From JAJDTT01 sp965116695 (GTDB taxonomy: Bacteria; Acidobacteriota; UBA6911; RPQK01; JAJDTT01), in assembly GCA_965116695.1 (NCBI GenBank), contig OZ220706.1, positions 3,286,001-3,350,000 on the forward strand: a stretch of DNA of 64,000 nucleotides, written 5' to 3'. The notes under the pieces were generated by a model. It searched no databases and was not told the origin of the DNA. It worked only from the letters and a program-made list of their open reading frames with translations. Made by a program: the position numbers and the translations under genes. Below are positions 1 to 8,459 of this stretch, one piece after another (within the stretch, counting starts at the first letter, position 1; each line of letters starts with the position of its first letter).

Positions 1-2
1 GG

Positions 3-287
3 GCGTACCTCGGACAACGGAATGCGGAGAAAGCCCTGGAAGCCTATGCCCGCGCGGCAGCCACCGGCGGAATGACGGCCGAGATCGCACGGGAGCAGCT
101 CGATCAGCTCTACACCTTCATTCACAAGAAGACGGATGGCATCGAGGAACTCATCAACCAGCAGCGTGAGTACCTGATGCAGCAAAAGGCCGCCAAGGAA
201 GCGGCGCTTCAAGAACTCCAGAATCAGGAGATGCAGCAGTTCATCCTTCCGGACGTTGGAGAGGCTCCTCCGACAGAGAATCCTTGA
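3..287 (+). CDS. C-terminal end of a TPR-type protein (5' truncated by window edge)
   Basis: The open frame enters from the left edge and stops at 285-287. The first visible residues (AYLGQRNAEKALEAYARAA) have the spacing of a tetratricopeptide helix pair, followed by a charged, Gln/Glu/Lys-rich helical stretch and a short acidic, Pro-rich tail. TPRs mediate protein-protein contacts, but the job of this protein cannot be read from the fragment. It ends about 50 bases before the likely rnc start, on the same strand, so the two may be cotranscribed. An in-frame ATG at 72 exists, but the repeat continues upstream of it, so the gene really begins outside the window. Confidence 0.7.
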   Translation, partial: AYLGQRNAEKALEAYARAAATGGMTAEIAREQLDQLYTFIHKKTDGIEELINQQREYLMQQKAAKEAALQELQNQEMQQFILPDVGEAPPTENP

Positions 288-339
288 CGTCGGTTCGGTC
301 CCTTTCGGACGAGATCGAAACTGTATTCCGGGTCGATAC

Positions 340-1167
340 TTGAAAAGAATCCTTCTTTTATGGTCCGGCCTCCCGGCCCGCTTCCGGGCCTGGATCCGAT
401 CTCCTGCCCGCCGTCAGCCATCCTCCTACCGAAACGATCTCAAGAGTCTGCAGGGCCGCCTGGGCCATCGTTTTCACCGGTTACGTGTTCTGGAACGGGC
501 CCTCACCCACCGCTCCTTCGCTCACGACGCGGGAACGCCGGGACAGCACTACGAATCTCTCGAGTTTCTCGGGGACTCGGTTCTGGAACTGATCATCAGT
601 GAGTCGCTGTACCTCGGCAATCCGGACCGGCCCGAAGGAGATTTGTCCAAAACCCGTTCCTTTCTCGTCTCCAAGTCCGAGTTGGCCACCCTTTCCGGGC
701 GTTTGGGCCTTGGACGTTATCTCAGGCTGAGCCCCAACGAAGAGAAGACGGGAGGGCGAAGGCGAAAGACCATACTGGCCGACGCTTTCGAGAGTGTCAT
801 CGCCGCCATCTATCTGGACGGCGGACTGGAGGCGGCGCGGTCCTTCGTGTTGCACCAGTTTCGAGATCATCTCAAGCAGGATGCCCGGAACGAACTCGAA
901 CTGGGAAACTACAAGTCCAGGCTCCAGGAGCACCTGCACGTGCTGGGAGGACAAGAACCGAGCTACGTGGTGATCCGGGAGTCGGGTCCGCAGCATTCCA
1001 AGATCTTTCAGATCGAGGTTCGAGGTCTGAATCGGGTGTTGGCCCGGGCCCGGGGCACGTCGAAGAAACGGGCCGAACAGAAGGCGGCGCGGCTGGCTCT
1101 CGACAGGTTAAACCCGCTTCAGAACAGGATCACGAGCGAAGCAATCCCCAGAAGATCAAAAGGGTGA
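340..1167 (+). CDS. rnc: Ribonuclease III
   Basis: Endoribonuclease that cleaves double-stranded RNA in rRNA and mRNA maturation, acting in the cytoplasm as a dimer. The RNase III signature ESLEFLGDSVLEL is clear, with the second acidic cluster around LADAFESVIAAIYLDGG. A C-terminal dsRNA-binding domain follows (YKSRLQEHLH ... TSKKRAEQKAARLAL). Family homology begins near LKSLQGRLGHRF, about 30 residues after the TTG at 340. A longer TTG start at 256 would overlap the upstream gene by 32 bases, so 340 is preferred, but no strong ribosome-binding site supports either. The 3' end overlaps the convergent CPBP gene by 38 bases. Confidence 0.93.
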   Translation: MKRILLLWSGLPARFRAWIRSPARRQPSSYRNDLKSLQGRLGHRFHRLRVLERALTHRSFAHDAGTPGQHYESLEFLGDSVLELIISESLYLGNPDRPEGDLSKTRSFLVSKSELATLSGRLGLGRYLRLSPNEEKTGGRRRKTILADAFESVIAAIYLDGGLEAARSFVLHQFRDHLKQDARNELELGNYKSRLQEHLHVLGGQEPSYVVIRESGPQHSKIFQIEVRGLNRVLARARGTSKKRAEQKAARLALDRLNPLQNRITSEAIPRRSKG

Positions 1168-1813
1168 CCACGTCATAGAGGGCATGGGCCACGATGGGCG
1201 CGGCCAGATGTCCTCTCCACAGGTAGAGAAGACCGAAGAGCAGCCCCAGGACACCGGCGGCCACGGCGAAATCGACGCCTTGGAAGGAATGCCCGGCTCC
1301 GAAGAAAACGCTCCAGAGGATCAATCCCGGAACCGCGCCTCCGAGATGGTTTCGGAAGTGGACCAGGATGAAGGCCCTCTGAACCTCTTCCTTGATCCCG
1401 CCGACAAGGACGCTGCTGAACAGCAGCAATCCCAGGTCGGTCTCGTCCTGGATCATCTCCAACAGCGGATTCGATTCGGAGACGTACTGCGGAAGAAAGA
1501 TCCGGAAGAGGAATCCCACCAGAATAGTGGCGCCGAAGAGGAGAGGCACGACCGACACCCCGGCAAACGACTCCTTCCACCAACCCCGTTTGACCCATCC
1601 CAAGTCGCGGAGGCGGCGGCCGCCGGTCCACAACAGGACCAGAATGATGCCCAACGTCAACGACGTCTCCAGCACCAGGTAGAGGACCAGATGCGGCACG
1701 TCTCCGTAGATATCCTGGGCGGACAAGCCCAGGAACCTGATCGCCGGCGATGCCAGGACCAGGCCGCCCACAGCCACCGCAACCACCTCCAGGAGCGCAC
1801 CCGCGGATCTCAT
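1130..1813 (-). CDS. CPBP-family intramembrane metalloprotease
   Basis: A 227-residue polytopic membrane protein of the CPBP (CAAX protease and bacteriocin-processing; ABI) family. The three conserved motifs are visible: EEVQR (residues 142-146), FFGAGH (170-175) and HALYD (210-214), which in this family supply the glutamates and histidines of the membrane-embedded metal site. About six hydrophobic segments surround them. Family members process prenylated proteins or peptides, or act as immunity proteins; the substrate here is unknown. The gene converges on rnc and overlaps its 3' end, so its expression may be affected by antisense read-through. The ATG start at 1813 gives the full family length. 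Confidence 0.85.
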   Translation of the reverse strand: MRSAGALLEVVAVAVGGLVLASPAIRFLGLSAQDIYGDVPHLVLYLVLETSLTLGIILVLLWTGGRRLRDLGWVKRGWWKESFAGVSVVPLLFGATILVGFLFRIFLPQYVSESNPLLEMIQDETDLGLLLFSSVLVGGIKEEVQRAFILVHFRNHLGGAVPGLILWSVFFGAGHSFQGVDFAVAAGVLGLLFGLLYLWRGHLAAPIVAHALYDVVTLLIFWGLLRS

Positions 1814-1865
1814 TTCGAAACCACTCTACTACGGACGAGAAAAGAGCAAAGATTCGGCTGGCAGG

Positions 1866-1884
1866 GGCGACCCTTGTGGTCGCC
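1866..1884. repeat. Intergenic hairpin with CTTGT loop
   Basis: A 7-bp perfect stem (GGCGACC / GGTCGCC) with loop CTTGT lies just upstream of the CPBP gene. The same CCCTTGTGG core recurs at 14281-14304 and 60598-60623, so this looks like one copy of a dispersed palindromic element. Confidence 0.5.
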
Positions 1885-1920
1885 GTCTTCCTGGCGGCAT
1901 GAACCAGTTTGAAGCGAAGA

Positions 1921-1992
1921 GGGCACCCACACAAGGAGTGCCCCGACATGCCTGGTCCTCACCCACAAGAGATACCCCTACATGCCTGATTC
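1921..1992. repeat. Imperfect tandem direct repeat
   Basis: Two adjacent ~36-base units (1921-1957 and 1958-1992) share a CACCCACA...CCCC.ACATGCCTG frame with several differences. They lie in the gene-free stretch 1814-2086, before the promoter of the acidic microprotein. No gene is visible in that stretch and no function is evident. Confidence 0.4.
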
Positions 1993-2037
1993 TCCCGAAC
2001 CATCAGAATGATGGGGAAAATTCTGCCGATTGGCCAG

Positions 2038-2067
2038 TTGAACTGGGTCGGGCGGGCGGCGGATAAT
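2038..2067 (+). promoter_or_regulatory. Sigma70-type promoter of the acidic microprotein gene
   Basis: TTGAAC (2038-2043), an 18-base spacer, then GATAAT (2062-2067). The start codon is at 2087, with GGAGG at 2074-2078 between them, so this unit has a short leader and a normal ribosome-binding site. Confidence 0.5.
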
Positions 2068-2086
2068 CGCGCTGGAGGCTCGACCG

Positions 2087-2230
2087 ATGACTGCAAGCAT
2101 CCTGGCGCAGGAAGACGATCCGTACGACGAATTCGAGGACGAAGACGCCACCGGCGACGTTGAAGATTACGACGGCGAGGACGATGACTTCGACGACTAC
2201 GCTGACTTGAACGACACCAACGTCAACTGA
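2087..2230 (+). CDS. Highly acidic 47-residue microprotein
   Basis: A short ORF with a good GGAGG ribosome-binding site 8 bases before ATG and its own recognisable promoter. The product has an Asp/Glu-rich core with interspersed aromatic residues (DPYDEFEDEDA, EDYDGEDDDFDDYADL), no Cys, no Lys or Arg, and no hydrophobic segment. Such a chain would be strongly negative and probably disordered; it could mimic nucleic acid, buffer a basic partner or bind metal, but nothing in the sequence decides between these. I do not recognise a named family. The next gene starts 58 bases downstream on the same strand. Confidence 0.6.
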   Translation: MTASILAQEDDPYDEFEDEDATGDVEDYDGEDDDFDDYADLNDTNVN

Positions 2231-2288
2231 GACGGCGTTCGGAAGGACGCCGGAACCTGGCAGGAACGACTCGCCGGGACTCGTCGGC

Positions 2289-3557
2289 ATGCGCCGTCTC
2301 CAACGATTCCGGAGCACCAGGGAAACGTCCCGATCGACATTTGCAAGTATGGGTAGATGCGCCACGCTGGCCGCTTTGGGGTTCGTGATCCTGCTCCCCG
2401 ATACGGCCGCTGCCGCCGGACGCAACAGAGTCAAACAGTTGCGTCCCAGTTGGAAAGGGCCGACCGGACTCTTCAACCTGGCTACCCCCGAGACCCTGCG
2501 AACCGGTGAATTCAGCCTGGGACTTCATCACGCCCGGATCCACAGGCTGGCCGGGCAAGCCCGAATCACCCACTTTCCCGTCTCGTTCACCCTGGGAATT
2601 CGCGACCACCTGGAGGGGTTCCTCTCCTGGGAGGCGCGGAAGTGGTTGGGCTCGCATCCCGCGGGCGTCCTCGCCGACACCCGCATCTCGGGCGACAGCC
2701 TGGCGCTGCCCGCCAATTCCGGCCATCCGGGACCTCCGTCCGCGGCGTTCTCCGGAGACCTGTGGGCCGGATTGAAGCTGAATCTGTCGCCGCCCGGCCA
2801 TGAACATCCCCTGGGACTCGCCCTCCAGCCCAAAGTGCGAGTCTCCACTTCGACCGGTTTTCCAGCCGCCTTCTCCGCACTGGCTCCACCGGGGCCGGGA
2901 CTGGGACTGGATGTTCTCATCTCGCATCAGATCTCCGACCTGGCAGGACTCACCGTCAACGGAGGTTTCCTCTACTCCGGGGACGAACCGGATGAGATCC
3001 CCGGACACCAGTTCGACTACGGACTGGGACTGGACTTCCCACTGGGTCGCGAGGCCACGTTCGTGGCCGAGCTGGCCGGAACCCGCTTCGGCGGTTCCCG
3101 ATTCGAGGCGCTTCTTGAACTGCACCTGGGAATGAGGCTCCTCTCCCGGCGCTGGTTCCAACTCTCGGCCGGATACGGTCTGAACATCGGCGGCGCGGAC
3201 CCGGGCCGGCTCGGCGTGCCGGACGCCGGAAGACATGGCTGGACGGCCCAACTGGTCATTCAGCGAAAGATCAACCGTCCTCCCGTCATCCGCTGCCATC
3301 CGCGCCGGCAAACGGTCAAGTCAGGGGAGTGGACCAAAATACAGGTCCACGCCGCGGATCCGGACGACGACCTCCTGAGCATTGCCTGGATTGCCAGCGG
3401 CGGCGCCGTATCGCTGCAGGGTAATTCGGCCCGGTTCGACTCCACGGGACTGGAGGCAGGCGTCTACACCATCTCCGCGGAGCTGAGCGATTCGGAGAAC
3501 ACCTCCTCTTGCACGGTGGAAATCCGGGTAGAGAAGGAACCGGGCCGGGGGAATTGA
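2289..3557 (+). CDS. Exported beta-rich protein with C-terminal Ig-like/PKD domain
   Basis: A 422-residue protein with an N-terminal signal segment (CATLAALGFVILLPDTAAAA). A long Gly- and aromatic-rich region with alternating hydrophobic residues follows, resembling an outer-membrane beta barrel, with repeated phrases such as GLGLDFPLG and HLGMRLLS. The last ~85 residues (from NRPPVIRCHPRR) look like an Ig/PKD-type domain, with HAADPDDDLLSIAW and GVYTISAELSD. It is likely at the outer membrane or cell surface. The start is ATG 2289; an in-frame ATG at 2349 would leave a tighter signal peptide and is a real alternative. The function is not recognised. Confidence 0.7.
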   Translation: MRRLQRFRSTRETSRSTFASMGRCATLAALGFVILLPDTAAAAGRNRVKQLRPSWKGPTGLFNLATPETLRTGEFSLGLHHARIHRLAGQARITHFPVSFTLGIRDHLEGFLSWEARKWLGSHPAGVLADTRISGDSLALPANSGHPGPPSAAFSGDLWAGLKLNLSPPGHEHPLGLALQPKVRVSTSTGFPAAFSALAPPGPGLGLDVLISHQISDLAGLTVNGGFLYSGDEPDEIPGHQFDYGLGLDFPLGREATFVAELAGTRFGGSRFEALLELHLGMRLLSRRWFQLSAGYGLNIGGADPGRLGVPDAGRHGWTAQLVIQRKINRPPVIRCHPRRQTVKSGEWTKIQVHAADPDDDLLSIAWIASGGAVSLQGNSARFDSTGLEAGVYTISAELSDSENTSSCTVEIRVEKEPGRGN

Positions 3558-3667
3558 GAGAAGAAGTTGCCTGGGCGATGCTTCCCTGGATCCCGGGCTT
3601 GCACGCCGCGGCGGAAACGAACACTGCGGAGTTCTTCACAACGGACGAACAGAGTAGAATACGCACC

Positions 3668-5608
3668 ATGAACGATTCCGGGAGGATTTGGCGGGCGCGC
3701 AGCCGGACGTTTCTCATCTGCTGGTTCACCCTGGCAATGGTGAATTCGTCCCTGACCGGCAACGCGGATTCCGTCGTCCTGGGCCCCTTCGGGGGAGACG
3801 TGCGTTCTCTGGCCGTCCATCCCGGAAATCCCGGCACCTTCTATCTGGGCACCAGCGACGGTCAGATCTACGTCTCGCGCAACACGGGACTGGACTGGTC
3901 CCGAATCGATCCGGGCTTGGGACGCAGGGATCTCGTGGTGGACAACCTGGCCTTCGACCCCTCGGATCCGGCCACGCTCTATGCCGCCGCTTGGGAACTG
4001 AAAGCCGCCCGCGGACAACTGTTCCGTTCCGAAAACGGGGGCTTGGAGTGGGAGCGGATCTCCCTGGGCCGTTACGACAGCACCATCCGCGCCATGGCCA
4101 TCGCGCCGTCGGACCCGTCCATCATCGCCATCGGGATCTTGGAGGGGGTGCTGCTGAGCCGTGACCGGGGCAAGACCTGGGACCGGATCACGCGAGGTTA
4201 CAGGAGTCTCCACAACGTCGACTCTTTGGCCTTCGATGACCAGAACCCGCCGACTCTTTTCGTGGGCACTTTCCACTTGGCGTGGAAGACCGCCGACCTG
4301 GGCCGCAAGTGGGTCGCGATCCACCAGGGAATGGCCGATGACAGCGACCTTTTCGCCATGGTCGTGGAACCGGGCAAACCGGACACCATCTACGCGGGCG
4401 CCTGCTCCGGAATCTACAAGTCGGACAATGGCGGCGTGAAGTGGTCCAGGTTGAAGAACGGACTGCCCAAAGAGGCGAGGAGAACCCGCGCGCTCCAGAT
4501 GGATCCCTCCGACCCGGCAACCCTTTACGCCGGAACCACCAAGGGCCTGTTCGTCACCAGAGACGCCGGCAAATCCTGGAAACAGTTGATCTCCGGGGTC
4601 GTGCTGAACGCCGTGGCCGTGCATCCCCAACGGCCTGCGGTGATCCTGGTCGGTTCCGACGACGCCGGCATCCTCCGCTCCGACGACGGGGGCGCCACCT
4701 TCTCCCCATCCAACCGGGGATTCGTTCACCGCCAGATCGGCGCTCTGGAGTCCGATCCGCGCCGTTCCCACGTGTATTACGCCAGCGTCGTCCTGGACCG
4801 CGACTACGGCGGTTTCTTCACCCTGAAGGGAAAAAGCTGGAAGTTGAGCGCATTCAACGAAGGTCTGGACGGAAGCGCGGACTCGATCCGGGCAATCCGT
4901 CCCTCGCGGCTCTCTTCCAAGGTGTTTCTGGGGACGGGGACCGGCGTCTTCGTGGGAGTTCCCGGCGAGACCCCTTGGCAGCCGGTCGGGGAGGTCTCCC
5001 CATTGCCCGTCCTCGACCTGTCGTTTTCGAACCGAAAGGAGACGGGTCTCTTCCTGGCCACGCCTCAGGGAGTCTTCCATTTGGACCTGGAGGCCGGCAC
5101 GCTGGAAAAAAAGGAGATCTCAGACGATATCGGCGGAGTGCAGTCCCTGCTGTATGACTTCCCGACGGCGACCCTGTTTGCCGGGACCGATTCCGGCCTG
5201 TTTCGATCGCGCGACGGCGGAGAGACCTGGCTGCTTCCGCCCCCCGGGCTGCCGGCGGTCCGGGTGAACATCGTCGGCCGGTCTGCAACGCGCCTGTTTT
5301 GCGGGACCAGCAATGGCGTCTTCGTCAGCAACCGGAACGGAGACGAATGGGTACGGGCCGATGGAATTCAGCCTCTGAACGTCTCCGCCCTTTCGGTCGG
5401 CGCGCGCGGACCGAACCATCCCGTCTTCGCCAGCGACTCCCTCCTGGGGCACCTGTATGCCAGTCCCGACGGGGGCGAAAGCTGGCACACTTTCGATCGA
5501 GGCCCCTCCGGGCCACGCATCACGACCTTGCATCTCTCCAATTCGGGAGAGCTTCTCGCCGGCACCCTTTCGGAGGGAATCCACCTCATCCGCAATCCGG
5601 TAGAATAG
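3668..5608 (+). CDS. Exported BNR/sialidase-like beta-propeller repeat protein
   Basis: A 646-residue protein built of about a dozen repeated blades with the Asp-box pattern S.D.G..W (SRNTGLDWSRI, SENGGLEWERI, SRDRGKTWDRI, TRDAGKSWKQL, SRDGGETWLLP, SPDGGESWHTF). This pattern is typical of BNR, Ycf48-like or VPS10-like propellers. The N-terminus (residues 8-35) carries a basic stretch and a hydrophobic signal segment. Such propellers are usually ligand-binding or assembly scaffolds rather than enzymes; no catalytic sialidase residues were identified. The frame is open back to 3509, but ATG 3668 immediately precedes the signal segment and has a TAGAAT box 7 bases upstream (3655-3660). Confidence 0.8.
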   Translation: MNDSGRIWRARSRTFLICWFTLAMVNSSLTGNADSVVLGPFGGDVRSLAVHPGNPGTFYLGTSDGQIYVSRNTGLDWSRIDPGLGRRDLVVDNLAFDPSDPATLYAAAWELKAARGQLFRSENGGLEWERISLGRYDSTIRAMAIAPSDPSIIAIGILEGVLLSRDRGKTWDRITRGYRSLHNVDSLAFDDQNPPTLFVGTFHLAWKTADLGRKWVAIHQGMADDSDLFAMVVEPGKPDTIYAGACSGIYKSDNGGVKWSRLKNGLPKEARRTRALQMDPSDPATLYAGTTKGLFVTRDAGKSWKQLISGVVLNAVAVHPQRPAVILVGSDDAGILRSDDGGATFSPSNRGFVHRQIGALESDPRRSHVYYASVVLDRDYGGFFTLKGKSWKLSAFNEGLDGSADSIRAIRPSRLSSKVFLGTGTGVFVGVPGETPWQPVGEVSPLPVLDLSFSNRKETGLFLATPQGVFHLDLEAGTLEKKEISDDIGGVQSLLYDFPTATLFAGTDSGLFRSRDGGETWLLPPPGLPAVRVNIVGRSATRLFCGTSNGVFVSNRNGDEWVRADGIQPLNVSALSVGARGPNHPVFASDSLLGHLYASPDGGESWHTFDRGPSGPRITTLHLSNSGELLAGTLSEGIHLIRNPVE

Positions 5609-5651
5609 CCGGCATCACACCTGCGGTTGATGCCGGCTTGGCGGATGAAAC

Positions 5652-6110
5652 GTGCAACAGGCGCTTCTCAGCTACCCCGTACTGCTGCTCATCTTCGCCC
5701 TTGCCCTGATCGCCCTGGGCATCTTCCTGTTCATCGGGCGGCGCCGTTCGGCCGCTTCACCGGGTGAACTGCGAAGACTGCTCGATTCGGCTCGCGACGG
5801 CGAATCTCTGGAGGACAGCCAGCACCTGGTCCCCCTCCTGCTCTACGAGGATCGTTTCCCGGCATTCTGCAAAATCCTGGGTCTGGTCCTGAAACAGTTT
5901 CCGCTGCAGAGGTTTCTGCAACGGAGCGACTTTCGTCAGGAATTGGAGTTCCTGGCCGCCAACCCATTTTCGGACACGGATTCGAAGGACCCGATTCCGG
6001 CCATGATCGTCGTCATCGAGGTGTTTCTTTCCGACCCCGATGTCGAGTACCGCTGCCGCCCCCGCCTGCGGCCGCTGGTGAATCAGTTCATTCGGGAAGT
6101 GGAGCGCTGA
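5652..6110 (+). CDS. Membrane-anchored protein of unknown function
   Basis: A 152-residue product from a GTG start. Residues 7-28 form a single hydrophobic helix followed by an RRR stop-transfer sequence. The remaining ~120 residues are soluble and mostly helical, with no recognised motif. It starts 43 bases after the BNR-propeller gene on the same strand and may be cotranscribed with it. The 3' end overlaps the convergent RDD gene by 23 bases. Confidence 0.6.
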   Translation: MQQALLSYPVLLLIFALALIALGIFLFIGRRRSAASPGELRRLLDSARDGESLEDSQHLVPLLLYEDRFPAFCKILGLVLKQFPLQRFLQRSDFRQELEFLAANPFSDTDSKDPIPAMIVVIEVFLSDPDVEYRCRPRLRPLVNQFIREVER

Positions 6111-6891
6111 CCGGCTCGACCGAAGAGACCACCCGGGTGCCGCTCAGACGATCGTGGATGCACCGCCTCCAAGGATCGACGAGTCCCCACAAGAGTCCCA
6201 CCAAGGTCAAAGTCGCCGGCGGATAGAGAAAAATCCACAGTGCGACGGCCCACACGGATACCGACTCCTGCTGATTTTCGCTCACGAGCCTCAGGCGCGT
6301 GAAATACATTCCCGGCGTCTGTCCGGCGCCCAGGAGAAAGAAGAAGGAAGTGAAGACGTAGATCCCGGTGGTGCAGGCAACTCCGAGCCGGAACGACGCA
6401 AGCGAGAAGAAGTCCAGGCTCAGTGTCCGGGAGGCCAGAAGACAGAAAGAAAAACCGATCGCGCCCGCCAACGAAAGGTCCAGGATCGCAGCCAGTATCC
6501 GCGACAGGAGGATCTCCCTCGGCAGGCTGGTCACCGTGACCGCGGGCTCGGGCGCCTCTTCGACTGGAGAGGGGGGAGGCAGAGTCTCCAGCTTCAGCTT
6601 CTGCTGGCGATGGATTCTGGACGGAGTTCCGGATCGCGGCCTCCCGGCGACGCGAATGATCCGCCTGTTGTCAGCCTGGCCGGTTCTCTCAGGCCGAAAT
6701 CCCGGGGGGGTTCCCCCGACGGAACCACTCCCGGCGCCGCGGCCGGCGGACACGTCATGGGCGGTTCGGCCTTGGGATGAATAGACAGACTCGGATTGGA
6801 ACGTAATGGACCGCTGTCGCGCTTCAGGCGTCCAACCGCAATTTTGACAGAAGTTCCCACGGCTCCGGGTACGGCAACGCGGACACAACAC
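6088..6891 (-). CDS. RDD-family membrane protein with N-terminal zinc ribbon
   Basis: A 267-residue protein from a GTG start. Residues 3-19 hold CPRC...CQNC, a zinc-ribbon pair. A low-complexity, Arg/Pro/Gly-rich linker of about 100 residues follows. The C-terminal half is an RDD-type membrane domain with hydrophobic segments (LAGAIGFSFCLLA, TTGIYVFTSFFFLLGAG, VWAVALWIFLYPPATLTLVGLLWG) and the typical TPGMYFTRLRLV and DRLSGTRVV motifs. RDD proteins are thought to be transporters or membrane accessory proteins; the substrate here is unknown. The zinc-ribbon fusion is common in the family and may sense or bind a partner. Confidence 0.8.
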   Translation of the reverse strand: MLCPRCRTRSRGNFCQNCGWTPEARQRSITFQSESVYSSQGRTAHDVSAGRGAGSGSVGGTPPGFRPERTGQADNRRIIRVAGRPRSGTPSRIHRQQKLKLETLPPPSPVEEAPEPAVTVTSLPREILLSRILAAILDLSLAGAIGFSFCLLASRTLSLDFFSLASFRLGVACTTGIYVFTSFFFLLGAGQTPGMYFTRLRLVSENQQESVSVWAVALWIFLYPPATLTLVGLLWGLVDPWRRCIHDRLSGTRVVSSVEPVSAPLPE

Positions 6892-6989
6892 GCCTATAGA
6901 TTAGCAGCCCGCGGCAAAAGTCGTCGCGGCATTTGGCCGGGGGTGCATGCCGCCGGTCTCGCGGCGGCCGGGGAGAGAGGAAAAGCCGC

Positions 6990-7298
6990 TCATTGCCCTA
7001 AGATTTGAAGCATCTGGGCGACCTGCTCGTCGTCCACGTGTTGGATCTTCTCCAGGCGGCGGGAAATCCTGAAGAGCTGTTCCAAGTAGACTTCGGCCCG
7101 GTCCGTTTCCAAGGCTTGGCGGCGCGCATTCTCGAAGGCATCGATGATCGGTTGACGGGGGGTCTCTTCCGGCGCCCGTTCCAGCAGACCCTCCAGGACG
7201 ACCGTATGGACCAGGTCGAGCCGGTAGGATCTGAGAACGAAGAGAGCTCCCAGAAAGACGAACGGCAACAGGAGAATCGCCACCCGGGTCCGCTTCAC
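6990..7298 (-). CDS. Small membrane-anchored helical protein, unknown
   Basis: A 102-residue protein with an N-terminal signal anchor (VAILLLPFVFLGALFVL, residues 6-22). A charged helical domain with regularly spaced Leu and Glu/Arg residues follows, likely a coiled coil. It starts 19 bases after the next gene upstream on the minus strand (7318-7794) and is probably in the same operon. I do not recognise the family. Confidence 0.55.
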   Translation of the reverse strand: MKRTRVAILLLPFVFLGALFVLRSYRLDLVHTVVLEGLLERAPEETPRQPIIDAFENARRQALETDRAEVYLEQLFRISRRLEKIQHVDDEQVAQMLQILGQ

Positions 7299-7317
7299 GG
7301 CTTTCCATCCCCGCCGG

Positions 7318-7794
7318 TCACAACAGCCTCAAGATCTCGAAGCAGGCGCCGTAGTCCAGTTCGACTCCATTCCTCTTGGCGTGTCCCAGAATGGTGGAGA
7401 GAAAGAGAGTCCGAAACCACCTCGGCCACCATCGCGACTTTCTGGTCCGGCCATGGGCATAGGGATGCTTGAAGTAGAAGTCCACCACGGTCCCGCAGGT
7501 TTCGCGATCCAGGCGCAGGATCTCTCCCAGGGAGAGTTCGCTGATTCGCACTGTCCGGCCCTGGACGTTGACACTCCGGAGGTTCAGCTTCTCTTCGATG
7601 GCCTCGCGATTCAACTCGGCGGCCCGCGCCTTGCTGGACATGGCGGACAGCGCATCTCCGTAGCTCGTCACGCCATTCTCGACGTTGACGGCCAGGGTGT
7701 TGCACAACCGATAATCGGGATGGTAGGCGAAGAATTCTCTCGTCAGATCACCGACTCTATTTTCAACCGATTTCATGGGCTGATTTTTCGGCAT
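7318..7794 (-). CDS. Hypothetical protein
   Basis: A 158-residue soluble protein without signal peptide or membrane segments. It contains a mixed helical N-terminus, a ROTL-like charged centre (VQGRTVRISELSLGEILRL) and a basic patch (GRTRKSRWWPRWFRT). An alternative start at the second Met (7776) is possible. It is the first gene of a minus-strand pair with 6990-7298 and is divergent from the bactofilin gene. No family is recognised. Confidence 0.5.
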   Translation of the reverse strand: MPKNQPMKSVENRVGDLTREFFAYHPDYRLCNTLAVNVENGVTSYGDALSAMSSKARAAELNREAIEEKLNLRSVNVQGRTVRISELSLGEILRLDRETCGTVVDFYFKHPYAHGRTRKSRWWPRWFRTLFLSTILGHAKRNGVELDYGACFEILRLL

Positions 7795-7832
7795 TGTAGC
7801 GCCCTCCGAGCGGCGGAACTAGCGGCCAGGCC

Positions 7833-7861
7833 GGTTGACTTGCGGCGCAATAGCCTATAAA
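7833..7861 (+). promoter_or_regulatory. Probable promoter of the bactofilin operon
   Basis: GGTTGA (7833-7838) and TATAAA (7856-7861) are separated by 17 bases; the overlapping TTGACT would give a 15-base spacer. It lies in the divergent region before the bactofilin ATG at 7893, which has GGAG as its ribosome-binding site. Confidence 0.45.
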
Positions 7862-7892
7862 AGAGACAATTAATCGATCTTGGAGCGCGATT

Positions 7893-8459
7893 ATGTGGAA
7901 AAAAGATTCGCCTGAACCTTCTATCCCTGCCGTGGACCGGATCCAACCTGCGTCTGTCCCACGAAATCCCGTCCAGCGGGACCCCGTCGAACGGCTGAAG
8001 GAAAGGGCCGTCATCGGAACGGCCATCGTCATCCACGGGGAGGTGAGTGGAGGACAGGACCTGTTGGTCAATGGCCGGATTGAAGGAAAGTTGTCGCTCG
8101 CCAACCAGAGTGTCACCGTGGGCCGGGAGGGACGGATCAAGGCGGACATGTTCGCCAAGTTGATCAGCATCGAGGGGTACGTTGAAGGAACCATCCAGGG
8201 TGAAGAGAAGATCGTCCTGCGGGGAACCGGAAGCGTGCGTGGAAACCTCATCGCTCCCCAAGTCGTTCTGGAAGAGGGTTGCCGGTTCAAGGGCAGCATC
8301 GACATGGGCGACGATGCCGACGACCCGGAGTCGTCGGCGGTTGACGGCCGAGAATCCCAAGACGCAGGCTCGACCGAGAATGCTGCGCCGGCTTCACCGG
8401 GAGTCGTTGCCGAAGCCGCCATCTCCACTGAGACCGCATCTCCCTTTCCAAAGGCGTGA
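7893..8459 (+). CDS. Bactofilin (polymer-forming cytoskeletal protein)
   Basis: Bactofilins self-assemble without nucleotide into filaments that scaffold cell-wall enzymes and shape factors at the membrane. The central domain (about residues 38-140) shows the right-handed beta-helix pattern of short Gly- and Val-rich turns: GTAIVIHGEVSG, DLLVNGRIEGKL, SVTVGREGRIKAD, ISIEGYVEGTI, IVLRGTGSVRGNL. N- and C-terminal tails are polar and Pro/Ala/Glu-rich, as usual. At 188 residues it is of normal size. Its stop overlaps the start of the next gene (TGATG), so the two are translationally coupled. Confidence 0.9.
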   Translation: MWKKDSPEPSIPAVDRIQPASVPRNPVQRDPVERLKERAVIGTAIVIHGEVSGGQDLLVNGRIEGKLSLANQSVTVGREGRIKADMFAKLISIEGYVEGTIQGEEKIVLRGTGSVRGNLIAPQVVLEEGCRFKGSIDMGDDADDPESSAVDGRESQDAGSTENAAPASPGVVAEAAISTETASPFPKA

